Below, one piece after another: positions 1 through 8,048 of a stretch of DNA of 64,000 nt. The notes beneath the pieces are model-generated. The model saw only the letters and a program-made list of their open reading frames with translations. It did not search any database and had not been told where the DNA came from. Positions within the stretch are counted from its first letter, which is position 1. Every line of letters starts with the position of its first letter. Position numbers and translations under genes: made by a program. The stretch is from Staphylococcus delphini (GTDB lineage Bacteria; Bacillota; Bacilli; Staphylococcales; Staphylococcaceae), in contig NZ_LR134263.1 of NCBI RefSeq assembly GCF_900636325.1, positions 2,232,001-2,296,000 of the forward strand. Direction: 5' to 3'.

Positions 1-606
1 GTGCATTTCATGTGTAATCATAATAATTGTTAAGTTTTTCTCGTTTTTGAGTTGTAGTAATAAATCCAAAATTTCATCTGTTGTTTGTGGGTCCAACGCA
101 CTTGTCGCTTCATCACACAACAATACTTCTGGATCGTTAGCGAGTGCACGCGCGATACCGACACGTTGCTTTTGTCCCCCTGATAATTCGGATGGATACG
201 CATGTTCTCTCCCTTGTAGCCCAACGCGAGACACTAATTCTAATGCTTGTGCTTTCGCTTGGCTTTTAGGCACACCCGCAATTTCAAGTGGAAAAATGAT
301 GTTATCGAGTACAGTTCTTGACCACAACAAATTGAAATGTTGGAAAATCATACTCACTTTTTGACGTTTTTGACGTAGTTCAGCTGGACTTAATTGCCCA
401 ATGTTATCACCGCCAATAATTACTTCACCTGACGTTGGTTTTTCTAAATAATTAAATAAACGGACTAAAGTACTTTTACCTGCACCTGAAAATCCAATGA
501 TGCCATAAATCTTGCCTTTCCCAATTTCAAGATTGACACCATCTACAGCAGTAACAGATTTCGTCTTGCTTTCGTACTTTTTCACTATATTTTTAAGCGT
601 GATCAT
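1..606 (-). CDS. metN: Methionine ABC transporter ATP-binding protein MetN (3' part cut by window edge)
   Basis: This is the ATPase of the MetNIQ importer, which drives uptake of methionine at the inner face of the membrane. Visible are the Walker A loop GFSGAGKST (about residues 38-46), the Q-loop region MIFQHFNLL, the ABC signature LSGGQKQR and the Walker B segment [12 protein letters not shown]. The 202 codons seen are the N-terminal nucleotide-binding domain; the C-terminal ACT-like sensor domain would lie outside the window. The ATG at 604-606 follows a GGGGAGGA ribosome binding site. A SAM riboswitch and terminator upstream support a methionine role rather than another ABC ATPase. Confidence 0.93.
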   Translation of the reverse strand, partial: MITLKNIVKKYESKTKSVTAVDGVNLEIGKGKIYGIIGFSGAGKSTLVRLFNYLEKPTSGEVIIGGDNIGQLSPAELRQKRQKVSMIFQHFNLLWSRTVLDNIIFPLEIAGVPKSQAKAQALELVSRVGLQGREHAYPSELSGGQKQRVGIARALANDPEVLLCDEATSALDPQTTDEILDLLLQLKNEKNLTIIMITHEMH

Positions 607-644
607 ACTGTTCCTCCCCTGTGTTGCTACTTTAAAAATTTTCG

Positions 645-687
645 AAAAAAAAATGCTTTCCCCTTTTAAAGAAAAAAGAGAAAGCAT
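645..687 (-). terminator. Riboswitch-controlled terminator before metN
   Basis: On the minus strand ATGCTTTCTC pairs with GGAAAGCAT around an A/T-rich loop and runs straight into eight T residues. It sits between the SAM riboswitch and metN, so it is most likely the expression-platform terminator that forms when SAM is bound. Confidence 0.85.
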
Positions 688-704
688 AAATATGGACGCT
701 TTTC

Positions 705-812
705 TCTCATCTTCAAAAGTAAATCGTTACTTTATGTGAATTGGCACCATTTCTAAATATAGACGGTTGCCGGGCTTCATAGGGCACATCCCTCCACCAC
801 TCTGGATAAGAG
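705..812 (-). promoter_or_regulatory. SAM-I (S-box) riboswitch upstream of metN
   Basis: Read on the minus strand the region starts CTTATCCAGAGTGGTGGAGG and continues through GGGATGTGCCCTATGAAGCC and CGGCAACC, the conserved core of the S-box. The P1 helix closes by pairing CTTATC (810-805) with GATGAG (711-706). It lies directly before a terminator and metN, so high S-adenosylmethionine should shut off the transporter. The family is well established; the assignment rests on these core motifs. Confidence 0.93.
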
Positions 813-849
813 TTTTCTGACTATTCGATTGATTATTATATTATCATCG

Positions 850-1170
850 TCACTCACTGTCGTCAATGACTTTTTTTAATTTTTCTAACAAATAAGGCAC
901 GGAATGAAATGCATAGATGCGCTCTACTTCTTGATCGTAGCGCATGATCATTAAAATAGGGACCGATTGAATTGCTTTTTCTTGACTCCACTCAGCGTGA
1001 TAATTCAAGTCTAACTTCACAATCGGTAACTGGGTGATTTCATTCGCGATATCTAGCATACGTTCTGACATTTTACATGTGCCACACATCGGTGTATAAC
1101 CAAAAATCAGATGCACACGTTGATTAAAATGCTCAGATATATTGTTCAATTGCTTTGAAACACTCTTCAT
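850..1170 (-). CDS. Thioredoxin-like protein with CGTC active site
   Basis: A 106-residue thioredoxin-fold protein with a CxxC pair in YTPMCGTCKMSER (near residues 29-32) and a QSVPILMIM segment carrying the cis-proline typical of the fold. It probably acts as a small cytoplasmic thiol-disulfide oxidoreductase; the substrate is unknown. Its start at 1170 lies inside the end of the upstream Toprim gene, an overlap of 38 bases, so the two are probably translationally coupled. An AAGGGAAG ribosome binding site precedes the ATG. A non-thioredoxin role such as redox sensing cannot be excluded. Confidence 0.8.
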   Translation of the reverse strand: MKSVSKQLNNISEHFNQRVHLIFGYTPMCGTCKMSERMLDIANEITQLPIVKLDLNYHAEWSQEKAIQSVPILMIMRYDQEVERIYAFHSVPYLLEKLKKVIDDSE

Positions 1171-1528
1171 ATGAATACTTCCCTTTTACATAAAAGTCTT
1201 GCTTCACTTTAAAGTCAAAATGCTGCAATACATTTGAGAGGTAATCGCGGGGACAACGGGCAACTTCACTATATTTTGTATCTATGAAAATATCAGTACT
1301 TTCACTCAAATATGTCGTAAACCATTTGCGAATGCGACGACCTTCTGCATCTGCATCAACTAAAATGTAGACTTGTTTATCATACAAATATTCAATCATA
1401 TTGTCTAACTTTTCGATTCCCATCGTGCCATGTGTACAAATGATTTCGACAGGTTCCAACAACACCTCTTGAACACGTTTTTTATCAGATTTCCCTTCAA
1501 CAACAATAACCTTATGGATCATCGTCAT
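1133..1528 (-). CDS. Stand-alone Toprim domain protein
   Basis: A 131-residue protein made almost wholly of a Toprim domain: VIVVEGKSDKKRV supplies the acidic glutamate of motif 1, and VYILVDADAEGRRIRKW the DxD metal-binding motif. Small Toprim proteins of this type, such as the RNase M5 and OLD relatives in Firmicutes, cut or join nucleic acids, but the substrate of this one is not known. I chose the ATG at 1528, six bases after AGAAGGTG, over the GTG nine bases upstream. It overlaps the thioredoxin-like gene downstream and follows gcvH divergently spaced by a terminator. Confidence 0.8.
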   Translation of the reverse strand: MTMIHKVIVVEGKSDKKRVQEVLLEPVEIICTHGTMGIEKLDNMIEYLYDKQVYILVDADAEGRRIRKWFTTYLSESTDIFIDTKYSEVARCPRDYLSNVLQHFDFKVKQDFYVKGKYSYEECFKAIEQYI

Positions 1529-1557
1529 GGTCTTCACCTTCTAAAAAATATTTGAGT

Positions 1558-1602
1558 ATAAAAAACTCCTTGATAATTAAATTACCCAGGAGTTCTCATT
1601 AT
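1558..1602 (-). terminator. Terminator after gcvH
   Basis: On the minus strand AACTCCTGGG and CAAGGAGTTTTTT form a hairpin followed by T residues just after the gcvH stop codon, separating it from the Toprim gene. Confidence 0.75.
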
Positions 1603-1606
1603 GATA

Positions 1607-1987
1607 TTATTCGCCGATCATTTTTTCGTAACCAGCTGCATCTAATAATGCGTCTAGTTCACTTTCGTCTTTTAATTCAACTTTAACCATCCAAGCTTCC
1701 TCGTATGGTGATTCGTTCACTGCTTCTGGTGCATCTTCTAAGTTTTCATTCACTGCAACGACTTTACCAGAAACTGGAGAATATAACTCAGATACTGTTT
1801 TAACAGATTCTACACTACCAAAAGTTTCACCTTCTGTTAATTCGTCTTCAACTTCTGGAAGCTCAACGAAAACGATATCCCCAAGTTCGCTTTGCGCAAA
1901 GTCAGTAATACCAATGATTGCAGTATTTCCTTCAACTTTTACCCATTCATGTTCTTTTGAATATTTTAATCCACTTGGCACTGCCAC
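1607..1987 (-). CDS. gcvH: Glycine cleavage system H protein
   Basis: The 126-residue lipoyl-carrier protein shuttles the aminomethyl group between the P and T proteins of the glycine cleavage system; in staphylococci it also serves as an intermediate in lipoate assembly. The lipoylation lysine sits in [18 protein letters not shown], about residue 63, and [12 protein letters not shown] at the N-terminus is characteristic. Length is normal for the family. It stands alone with its own terminator, away from gcvT/gcvP, as in other staphylococci. Confidence 0.96.
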   Translation of the reverse strand: MAVPSGLKYSKEHEWVKVEGNTAIIGITDFAQSELGDIVFVELPEVEDELTEGETFGSVESVKTVSELYSPVSGKVVAVNENLEDAPEAVNESPYEEAWMVKVELKDESELDALLDAAGYEKMIGE

Positions 1988-2060
1988 TTGAATCCCCTCC
2001 TATTTAATGATTACGGTTACAAGTTAATCATGACACATTGCAACGGTTCAATCAACTATT

Positions 2061-2417
2061 TTATGACACCCAAATGTCACGATAGTCGGCTTCTTTAAAA
2101 CCAACTGTTACCGTATCACCCGAAACCGCAAGTGGTCTTTTCACTAACATGCCATCAGATGCGAGTAATTCTAATTTTTCTTCATCACTCATCTCACCTA
2201 ATCGATCTTTTAAATTCAGTTCCTTATATTTTGCACCGTGCGTGTTGAAGAATTTTTTAATTTCTAAATCTGATTTTTCAATGATTTGACGAAACTCTTC
2301 TTTTGTCGGTGTATGTTGTGTAATATCAATAGGTTCAAAGCTCACGCCATTATCTGTTAAAAACTTGGCTGCTTTTTTACAAGTTGTGCAGTTTGGATAT
2401 TGATAAAATTTAATCAT
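2061..2417 (-). CDS. ArsC/Spx-fold reductase-like protein
   Basis: A 118-residue protein with the N-terminal KFYQYPNCTTCKKAAKFL motif, that is, a CxxC pair on an arsenate reductase/Spx fold, and the conserved block DGMLVKRPLAVSGD near residue 90. The family includes YusI/YffB-type proteins of uncertain function. It is not Spx itself, which has a different C-terminal half. I chose the second of two adjacent ATG codons (2415-2417), seven bases after AGGAGG. It precedes gcvH on the same strand with a short gap, so co-transcription is possible. Confidence 0.8.
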   Translation of the reverse strand: MIKFYQYPNCTTCKKAAKFLTDNGVSFEPIDITQHTPTKEEFRQIIEKSDLEIKKFFNTHGAKYKELNLKDRLGEMSDEEKLELLASDGMLVKRPLAVSGDTVTVGFKEADYRDIWVS

Positions 2418-2640
2418 CATTAAACCTCCTCGTTCAAATTAATTTAAATATAACAAATTATTATTTAAAATGCTTGTTTTTAGTAAGCATAATTCAACAT
2501 ATATGATGCTTTGTATGCCTGCTATACATTGTTCGAAATGCGATTGGTGCTGTGAAGTCGGAGTTTTTTCAGAGTATTGTGCATGTCATAGAGCTTATGT
2601 AAATTTTTAATGAATAGTGCTGAATTTACCCGCATTTTCT

Positions 2641-2717
2641 TTTTTGAACATGTCAAATGCATACGATTGCCGTTACTTTCTTTTTTTTGAACATGTCGCT
2701 TGCATACGATTGCCGTC
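2641..2717. repeat. Imperfect tandem duplication
   Basis: Two copies of a roughly 32-base unit, TTTTTTGAACATGTC followed by three variable bases and TGCATACGATTGCCGT, lie about 45 bases apart. The variable triplet is AAA in the first and GCT in the second. Confidence 0.75.
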
Positions 2718-2733
2718 TTGGACTCGCGTTCCC

Positions 2734-2893
2734 AGGGGCTGAGGGGAGGTTGTGACAAAAGCGCTTAGGATTTGAGCAGAACCGAGCGATGAGCAAAATT
2801 GATTTCCAAATTTTGCCGAAATCGCGGGAGTTCTGTCGAAAATCCTGCTTTTGGAACACCGTTTATTGATTCCCAGCGCACCCATTCATTGTG
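2734..2893. repeat. Palindromic dispersed repeat, copy 1
   Basis: This 160-bp stretch is identical to 57061-57222 except that the distant copy has two extra C bases after GCAGAACC. Its core (2767-2846) folds back on itself in several stacked stems: AGGATTT with AAATCCT, GCAGAAC with GTTCTGT, GCGAT with ATCGC, and GCAAAATT with AATTTTGC. A degenerate piece recurs at 3381-3445. No transposase lies within it. Confidence 0.9.
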
Positions 2894-3380
2894 ATTTTCC
2901 GGTTCAACTGATCCCTCGGGAGTCTCGTCCGTCCGGCAATCATGCATGAACAAGTGCATGGAGAGTGGACATTCCTATTGAACTGACTCAGATAACGTCA
3001 CCTAGCCAGCTACTGTGTTAAGCATTGGCACTATCAAACATAAAGGACCACGTACCATTTTTCTCATTTACCTCGGGAGTCTCGTCCATCTGGCAATCTT
3101 CTGCGTTAAACATTTGGAAAGAGGTAATGGCATGCTACTTAGTGAGTTAATCGTATCCGTATAAGGTCTCTCACTTACATTGCCGTTCTTGCATCACAGG
3201 GCCATGAAAAAAATTACTGAGGCGGAAAAAGAAACGCGCAACAACCTTATCTTATACACAGTTGTAACGAAAAGAGCGCAATTTGAGATGTAGAAGCGCA
3301 TAATTTCATGAATCCGACTCATTTAATGTCATCAAAAAGTTATGCCTCTCTTATACCTATTTTGGTTGTTATGTTAGGAC

Positions 3381-3445
3381 GTGAGCAAAGCCAAGAGATG
3401 CTCAACATTGATTTCCAAATTATACCGAAATCGTACTATCTCGTG
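3381..3445. repeat. Decayed fragment of the palindromic repeat
   Basis: The segment shares ATTGATTTCCAAATT and CCGAAATCG with the inner arm of the palindromic repeat, in the same order and spacing, plus a diverged GAGCAAAGCC start. It has lost the closing arm. Confidence 0.6.
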
Positions 3446-3666
3446 TTTAGAATGAAACGCCACTCATTATGTAATTTTTATGTGGTGATTCGAAGGACAA
3501 CTCTCTAACATACTTTAATCATATGCATCAAAAAGTCGAAAACTGAGCTCGCACTAACGATTTACGACCCTCACATCTTTTTCAATACTCAATTTACAAA
3601 GATGACTTCTTGGGTAAAATTCGTTATAATATCGTTACTCAAAAGTTAAAAAAGGAGAGTTCTAAC

Positions 3667-3987
3667 ATGCAAAGTATTAAAAATATGGAATCATTTAACG
3701 AAGTGATACAATGCAATGAGCCTGTCATTGTTAAATTCGAAGCAGGTTGGTGCCCAGACTGTAGAGCAATGGATATGTGGATTGACCCTATCGTTGAAAA
3801 GTATAACCAATACAAATGGTATGCAGTGAATCGTGATGAATTAGAAGACGCAGCAACACAATATGAAGTGATGGGCATTCCAAGCCTTTTAATTTTCCAA
3901 AATGGCGAAAAGCTACACCACTTACATTCTGCCAATGCTAAGTCACCTGAACAAGTCGAAAGCTATTTAGCTGAAAGTTTAGGGTAA
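3667..3987 (+). CDS. Thioredoxin family protein
   Basis: A 106-residue thioredoxin-fold protein with the active site AGWCPDCRAMDM (CPDC, near residue 30) and the cis-proline loop VMGIPSLLIFQNGE. It probably reduces cytoplasmic disulfides; its partner is unknown. The ATG at 3667 is preceded by AAAAGGAGAG at the right distance, which favours it over an upstream in-frame ATG at 3610 that lacks a ribosome binding site. Two terminators follow. It is distinct from the thioredoxin-like gene at 850-1170, with CPDC instead of CGTC. Confidence 0.87.
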   Translation: MQSIKNMESFNEVIQCNEPVIVKFEAGWCPDCRAMDMWIDPIVEKYNQYKWYAVNRDELEDAATQYEVMGIPSLLIFQNGEKLHHLHSANAKSPEQVESYLAESLG

Positions 3988-4004
3988 CCTAGAACAATAA
4001 ATCA

Positions 4005-4070
4005 GAGGGTAGTCCGTAAATCACAATCCCCTCATTTAATGAGATGATTTACGGATTGCCTTTTTCCTAC
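4005..4070 (+). terminator. Terminator after thioredoxin gene
   Basis: GGTAGTCCGTAAATCA pairs with TGATTTACGGATTGCC around a loop containing a second small dyad, and is followed by TTTTTCC. Confidence 0.85.
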
Positions 4071-4131
4071 GATTTGTCAATGGCTTATTAAAAGTAGCCC
4101 TAATAATACAATGTTTGAGAAAAAAATAAAT

Positions 4132-4176
4132 TTACCCTGTTCATTAAAGATGCAGCCTTAATGAACAGGGTATTTT
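4132..4176. terminator. Bidirectional terminator between convergent genes
   Basis: TACCCTGTTCATTAA pairs with TTAATGAACAGGGTA, flanked by T-rich sequence on one side and A-rich sequence on the other. It sits between the convergent thioredoxin and nitroreductase genes and could stop transcripts from both. Confidence 0.8.
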
Positions 4177-4210
4177 AAATGACAGCATGACAAGATGAAA
4201 GTATTTATAT

Positions 4211-4756
4211 TTAAAATTCTGTCATGATTCCTCTGTTTTTTCGTGGTACTTTGCGATAGTCGGTTTCCTCTTCCAAATCGGTTAAATAAATAAACCCGAT
4301 TAACTTTTCATCTGGCCCCACACCAAATGCTGTACGTACTTTAGGTTTAAAAATATACTCGGGTGTTTTCCAACATGTCCCGATTCCTTTTTCATACAGT
4401 AATAAAAGGAGATTTTGCGCAAATGCCCCTACCGCTAAATAATTTTCATTTTCTTCACGTTGTCGTGCATCACATTTCATCACAATTGCAAGGAACCCAC
4501 CTAGTTTCGTCACTGCCTCATAATGACTTTGTTGCTTTTCGAGATCTCTCGGAAAAGCATAACGCGAAATTTCACGACTCATTTCAGCAAGTTTATGCTT
4601 TGGTACATACACAACACGCCATGGCTCCCTCATCCCATGATTCGGTGCGTCTGCCGCTCCAAAAATTGCATCCTTTAATGCTGTTTCGTCTATATACATA
4701 TCTCTGTTGAACTTCTTTATACTTCTTCTCGATTGAATCGCTTGTTGGAGTTCCAT
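4211..4756 (-). CDS. Nitroreductase family protein
   Basis: A 181-residue flavin-dependent oxidoreductase of the nitroreductase superfamily. Visible are the N-terminal QSRRSIKKFN motif that contacts FMN phosphate, APNHGMREPWRVVYV, and GIGTCWKTPEYI in the C-terminal half. The natural substrate is unknown. I chose the ATG at 4754-4756, behind AAAGGGG, over an in-frame start 36 bases upstream because the upstream one would lie within the Fur-like box. A Fur-like operator directly before the gene suggests iron-responsive control, which is unusual for this family. Confidence 0.85.
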   Translation of the reverse strand: MELQQAIQSRRSIKKFNRDMYIDETALKDAIFGAADAPNHGMREPWRVVYVPKHKLAEMSREISRYAFPRDLEKQQSHYEAVTKLGGFLAIVMKCDARQREENENYLAVGAFAQNLLLLLYEKGIGTCWKTPEYIFKPKVRTAFGVGPDEKLIGFIYLTDLEEETDYRKVPRKNRGIMTEF

Positions 4757-4774
4757 TCTATCTACCCCTTTTTG

Positions 4775-4793
4775 ATTGATAACCATTATCAAT
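4775..4793. promoter_or_regulatory. Fur-like operator box
   Basis: ATTGATAACCATTATCAAT is a perfect 8-3-8 inverted repeat. It fits the 7-1-7 Fur consensus TGATAATNATTATCA with one mismatch. It lies 19 bases upstream of the nitroreductase start, in the 53-base gap after aroD. PerR and Zur boxes are related, so the exact regulator is an inference. Confidence 0.7.
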
Positions 4794-4809
4794 TATAAAC
4801 GACAGGGTT

Positions 4810-5535
4810 TTAACTTTCAAATATACTGTATAGCGGTAAAACTTGTGCCAATGTTTTTACGTGAAGTTGGCCTGGTGCAACGCTGTCAGACAATGCACCA
4901 TAAGACAACGCGCCACCGAACGTGTTTTGTGCCGTTCTAGAAATCAGTCCGAGTTGCCCCATTGAAATTCCTGTCACCCATTGTTGTAATGCTTCATGCG
5001 CCTCACTTAATGCTTGTAACAATGTTAATACATCTTGTTGTGTCTTGGGCATCACCGCAACCTTTAAATGATTCGCCCCCAGTTTCGACATATGATAATA
5101 CGTCTTCTTCAGCACCTCTATCGTAGGCGTCATTTCAAAATTATGATAAGACGCAATCGACACTTTTCCACCTTGATGAATCGCTTCCACCACTTGACGA
5201 CGGTCATCTTGATCAGGTTCCCATTCAATATCAATGAAATCAATTTTGTCTAACGTGGCTAACTGACGCAATAACTGTAAATACGCATCTGTTGATAATG
5301 CCCCTTTCCCTCCTTGTTGAGACGTTCGATACGTCACTAGCAACTCAAATGTAATGGGAAGTGCGACAATTTGTTGAACCATCTTTTCAATCACCGGTAT
5401 TTCACAATTAGGAATCCCGTCAATGCGCAACTCAAGAATATCAAAATCATTCGCGTAACGTTTGATATCGTGCAATTCCTCATGCGTCAACGTAGGATTT
5501 AAAGGCATTAAGCTCGCAACAATTTGTGTTTTCAA
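4810..5535 (-). CDS. aroD: 3-dehydroquinate dehydratase, type I
   Basis: This 241-residue shikimate-pathway enzyme dehydrates 3-dehydroquinate through a Schiff base. The catalytic lysine is in GANHLKVAVMPK (about residue 160) and the catalytic histidine in VSIASYHNFEMTP (about residue 133). ELRIDGIP near the N-terminus and GISMGQLGLISR near the C-terminus are family signatures, and the length is normal. It is separated from ddh by 20 bases and probably co-transcribed with it. Confidence 0.95.
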   Translation of the reverse strand: MKTQIVASLMPLNPTLTHEELHDIKRYANDFDILELRIDGIPNCEIPVIEKMVQQIVALPITFELLVTYRTSQQGGKGALSTDAYLQLLRQLATLDKIDFIDIEWEPDQDDRRQVVEAIHQGGKVSIASYHNFEMTPTIEVLKKTYYHMSKLGANHLKVAVMPKTQQDVLTLLQALSEAHEALQQWVTGISMGQLGLISRTAQNTFGGALSYGALSDSVAPGQLHVKTLAQVLPLYSIFES

Positions 5536-5555
5536 TTCTGTTTCACCTTTTCTCT

Positions 5556-6560
5556 TTATGGATTAACAATATTTTCTGCGTGTCGAGTACGAATAAATGA
5601 TAAAACATCATCTAATGGAATGTCGACTAAGTTTTTCACAGCCTCATCAGTATAAAATGCGACATGTGGTGAGAGCAATACTTTTTCATGATTCAATAGT
5701 ACCTTTAAAGTCTCATCCTCTAATTCACGGCCGCCCCAGTCATGTCTGAAGTATGCCCCTTCATTTTCATACGTATCAATGGCTACCCCTGCGACATGCC
5801 CCGCTTCTAAACTGCGGATTAACGCTGTCGTATCCACTACGCTACCACGTGCAGCATTAATGAGTAACAATCCCGGTTTCGCTTGTTTTAAAACCGCATC
5901 ATTAATCAAATAATGATTTTCTTTAGAACCAGGAATGTGAAGTGTTAACACATCGACTTGTGAAATGAGCGTTTCAAGACTGTCTACATATGTCACCACG
6001 TCTTTTAGTGCTTCATCCGGTGCAATATCATAGGCTAAAACTTCTGAACCGAATCCTTTAAATATTTTAGCTGCACGACTTCCAATACGCCCTGTGCCTA
6101 ACACACCAATTTTTAAAGATTCCACCGTACGACCTTGTAAATTTAGATTCCACGTGAAATCATTTTGAGCCATATTACGGTCAATTTGTGCTGTATGTCT
6201 CACTAACTCTAACGTACGTGTCACTGCGAATTCAGCAATCGATTGTGGCGAATAACTCGGTACGTTACTAATTTTAACATTTTCAAGATTTGCCGCTTCT
6301 AAATCAAACTGGTCGTATCCTGCCGAACGTTGCGCAATATGAAAAATCCCATTTTCTGCTAACACTTTATAAAATTGGCTGTCAAATTGCGTCGTTTGCG
6401 AAATTGAAATACCGTCGACATCCGTCAATTGTGCCAAATGTGACGCATCCAGTTGTGCTTCAATCAATTCAACCTCAACGTCATCTTGATGCGCTGCTTT
6501 CCATTGTTCTAACGCTGGTAACTCGTCTTCCCTTACATCAAACACTAAAATTTTTGTCAT
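5556..6560 (-). CDS. ddh: D-lactate dehydrogenase (D-2-hydroxyacid dehydrogenase)
   Basis: This 334-residue NAD-dependent enzyme interconverts pyruvate and D-lactate, or a close 2-ketoacid. The Rossmann motif GVLGTGRIGSRAA is at about residue 153. The catalytic Arg lies in INAARGSVVDTTA, the Glu in AIDTYENEGA and the His in LLSPHVAFYTDEA, an arrangement typical of fermentative D-lactate dehydrogenases. The start at 6560 has a GGGAGGAA ribosome binding site. It is divergent from the Ohr gene at 6708. Specificity for pyruvate is inferred from family resemblance. Confidence 0.9.
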   Translation of the reverse strand: MTKILVFDVREDELPALEQWKAAHQDDVEVELIEAQLDASHLAQLTDVDGISISQTTQFDSQFYKVLAENGIFHIAQRSAGYDQFDLEAANLENVKISNVPSYSPQSIAEFAVTRTLELVRHTAQIDRNMAQNDFTWNLNLQGRTVESLKIGVLGTGRIGSRAAKIFKGFGSEVLAYDIAPDEALKDVVTYVDSLETLISQVDVLTLHIPGSKENHYLINDAVLKQAKPGLLLINAARGSVVDTTALIRSLEAGHVAGVAIDTYENEGAYFRHDWGGRELEDETLKVLLNHEKVLLSPHVAFYTDEAVKNLVDIPLDDVLSFIRTRHAENIVNP

Positions 6561-6707
6561 TGTTCATTCCTCCCAGTAAAAATGTCAGTTAATTCTGAAT
6601 AAAATAACTATAGCCTATTCTTTTTATCTTGAAAAGATGTGATGATTAAAAAGTATTTCATCGGGTAAATAATAGGACGAAACATTAAAAACAAGGAGGT
6701 CTTCATG

Positions 6708-7127
6708 ATGGGTATTATTTATCAAACAACTGCAACAAACACTGGCGGACGTAAAGGTCACGTCCAAACAGATGACAATAAATTAGAATTTAGATTAGCG
6801 CCACCCGATAACGCGAAAGAGAACGAAACAAATCCTGAGCAATTATTTGCGACAGGTTATGCGTCATGCTTCAATGGGGCTTTTGATTTAATATTAAAAC
6901 GTAATGGTTTCCGTAAAGCTGAACCAGTTGTAGATTTAACAGTGAAATTAATGGATGATCCTAGTTCAGAAAGCCCAATGTTAGGTGTCGACATTCAAGC
7001 AAAAGTTAAAAACATGTCACAAGAAGATGCCGAAAAATGCTTAGAGGAAGCACATGCATTCTGTCCATATTCAAAAGCAACAAATGGCAATATTGAATTT
7101 AGTATGAATGTGACAGTTGAAGATTAA
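6708..7127 (+). CDS. Organic hydroperoxide reductase, Ohr/OsmC family
   Basis: A 139-residue thiol peroxidase that detoxifies organic hydroperoxides in the cytoplasm. The two redox cysteines are in [12 protein letters not shown] (about residue 51) and [14 protein letters not shown] (about residue 121), and [14 protein letters not shown] is the Ohr-type N-terminus. AAGGAGG lies eight bases before the second of two adjacent ATG codons, which I take as the start. No ohrR-type regulator is next to it. A T-rich terminator follows at 7221. Confidence 0.92.
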   Translation: MGIIYQTTATNTGGRKGHVQTDDNKLEFRLAPPDNAKENETNPEQLFATGYASCFNGAFDLILKRNGFRKAEPVVDLTVKLMDDPSSESPMLGVDIQAKVKNMSQEDAEKCLEEAHAFCPYSKATNGNIEFSMNVTVED

Positions 7128-7220
7128 GTCATTTTCTAAAAAAGTAATATAGTTTGCTAGATTAAATCTCAATTTCCGAGTCATTGTCGGCTCATCAATC
7201 GAGATCCGTTCAGCAATCTT

Positions 7221-7262
7221 TAAGAGCAATGCTACTTTTATAGTGGGATTGCTCTTTTTATT
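7221..7262 (+). terminator. Terminator after ohr-like gene
   Basis: AAGAGCAAT and ATTGCTCTT form the stem, with TTTTTAT after it. The rest of the 7263-7549 gap is AT-rich and shows no gene or clear motif. Confidence 0.8.
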
Positions 7263-7549
7263 AGGAAAAATGCTGCACCACGTCATTCACATGTGTCACC
7301 ATTATTGATATGATATCGCATTTTGTTCACTCAGTGCTGTCATATTTTTAACTTGTCCTGCTTATTCATACTGTTTTTAAACACGACACGATATGGATTT
7401 AAAGCTATATTTTAATAATGATAAACGGCATTCTTTTTATAAATGTATTTTTTAAATTCAGAAGATTCTTAAATAACGTTGAATTTACAATTTTAATTGT
7501 TTATGATTAATAGTGAGATAACGGATTGAAGTAAACTGGAGGTGGCGCA

Positions 7550-8038
7550 ATGATAAAAATATTGACGCGCAACGATTTGAGTCAATTTAAACAACTCATC
7601 AACGACGTGCAACTGATCGAAACAAACCCGAATCATTATGAAGTTGAACTAACACCTGAAGACATCGATGCTTTATTTCACCCGGATAATCAGGCAAGCG
7701 CAGTACTATTAGGTGCATTCGACGCTGACACATTAGTCGGTTTCATTCAACTCAACTACAATTCACAGCTTACGAAACGCCATAAAGCAGTCATTGAACA
7801 TTTATATGTGCTACCTCAATATCGAAATGAAGGGATAGCCCAACAATTATTAGAAGTCCTCATCCCCCACGCCAAAGAGAATGGCATTGAAAACATCTTC
7901 ATCTCTGTCGCATCAAACAACATTGCCGCAAAAATTTTTTATGATAACTTTGGATTCGAATTTCTAGCTTTAGAAGAAAATGCACGTAAGATTAATGGTC
8001 ATTACATCGAGGATCATTGGCTCATTTATTATACATAA
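7550..8038 (+). CDS. GNAT family N-acetyltransferase
   Basis: A 162-residue acetyltransferase. The acetyl-CoA binding motif is EHLYVLPQYRNEGIAQQLLE (about residues 84-103, R/QxxGxA type), and the C-terminal half has the NNIAAKIFYDNFGFEF pattern typical of GNAT enzymes. The acceptor is unknown. A CTGGAGGTGG ribosome binding site precedes the ATG. Its stop is ten bases before the next gene, so the two form an operon. Confidence 0.85.
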   Translation: MIKILTRNDLSQFKQLINDVQLIETNPNHYEVELTPEDIDALFHPDNQASAVLLGAFDADTLVGFIQLNYNSQLTKRHKAVIEHLYVLPQYRNEGIAQQLLEVLIPHAKENGIENIFISVASNNIAAKIFYDNFGFEFLALEENARKINGHYIEDHWLIYYT

Positions 8039-8048
8039 GAGGTGTGAA

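Larger units (their letters stand above)
2418..3666. other. Gene-free repeat-rich intergenic region
   Basis: About 1.2 kb without a credible gene. It contains a short tandem duplication (2641-2717), one copy of the 160-bp palindromic repeat (2734-2893), two copies of a 29-bp motif beginning CCTCGGGAGTCTCGTCC (2913-2941 and 3071-3099), and a decayed copy of part of the palindromic repeat (3381-3445). Open frames crossing it follow the repeat rather than any protein family. It looks like a graveyard of dispersed intergenic elements. Confidence 0.7.

Noticed and set aside
2522..2959. Several overlapping minus-strand open frames of 64-78 codons
   Set aside because: They follow the palindromic repeat and reappear at its second copy; no ribosome binding sites or protein-family features.
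3308..3508. 66-codon plus-strand frame
   Set aside because: It covers the decayed repeat fragment and has no ribosome binding site or recognisable motif.
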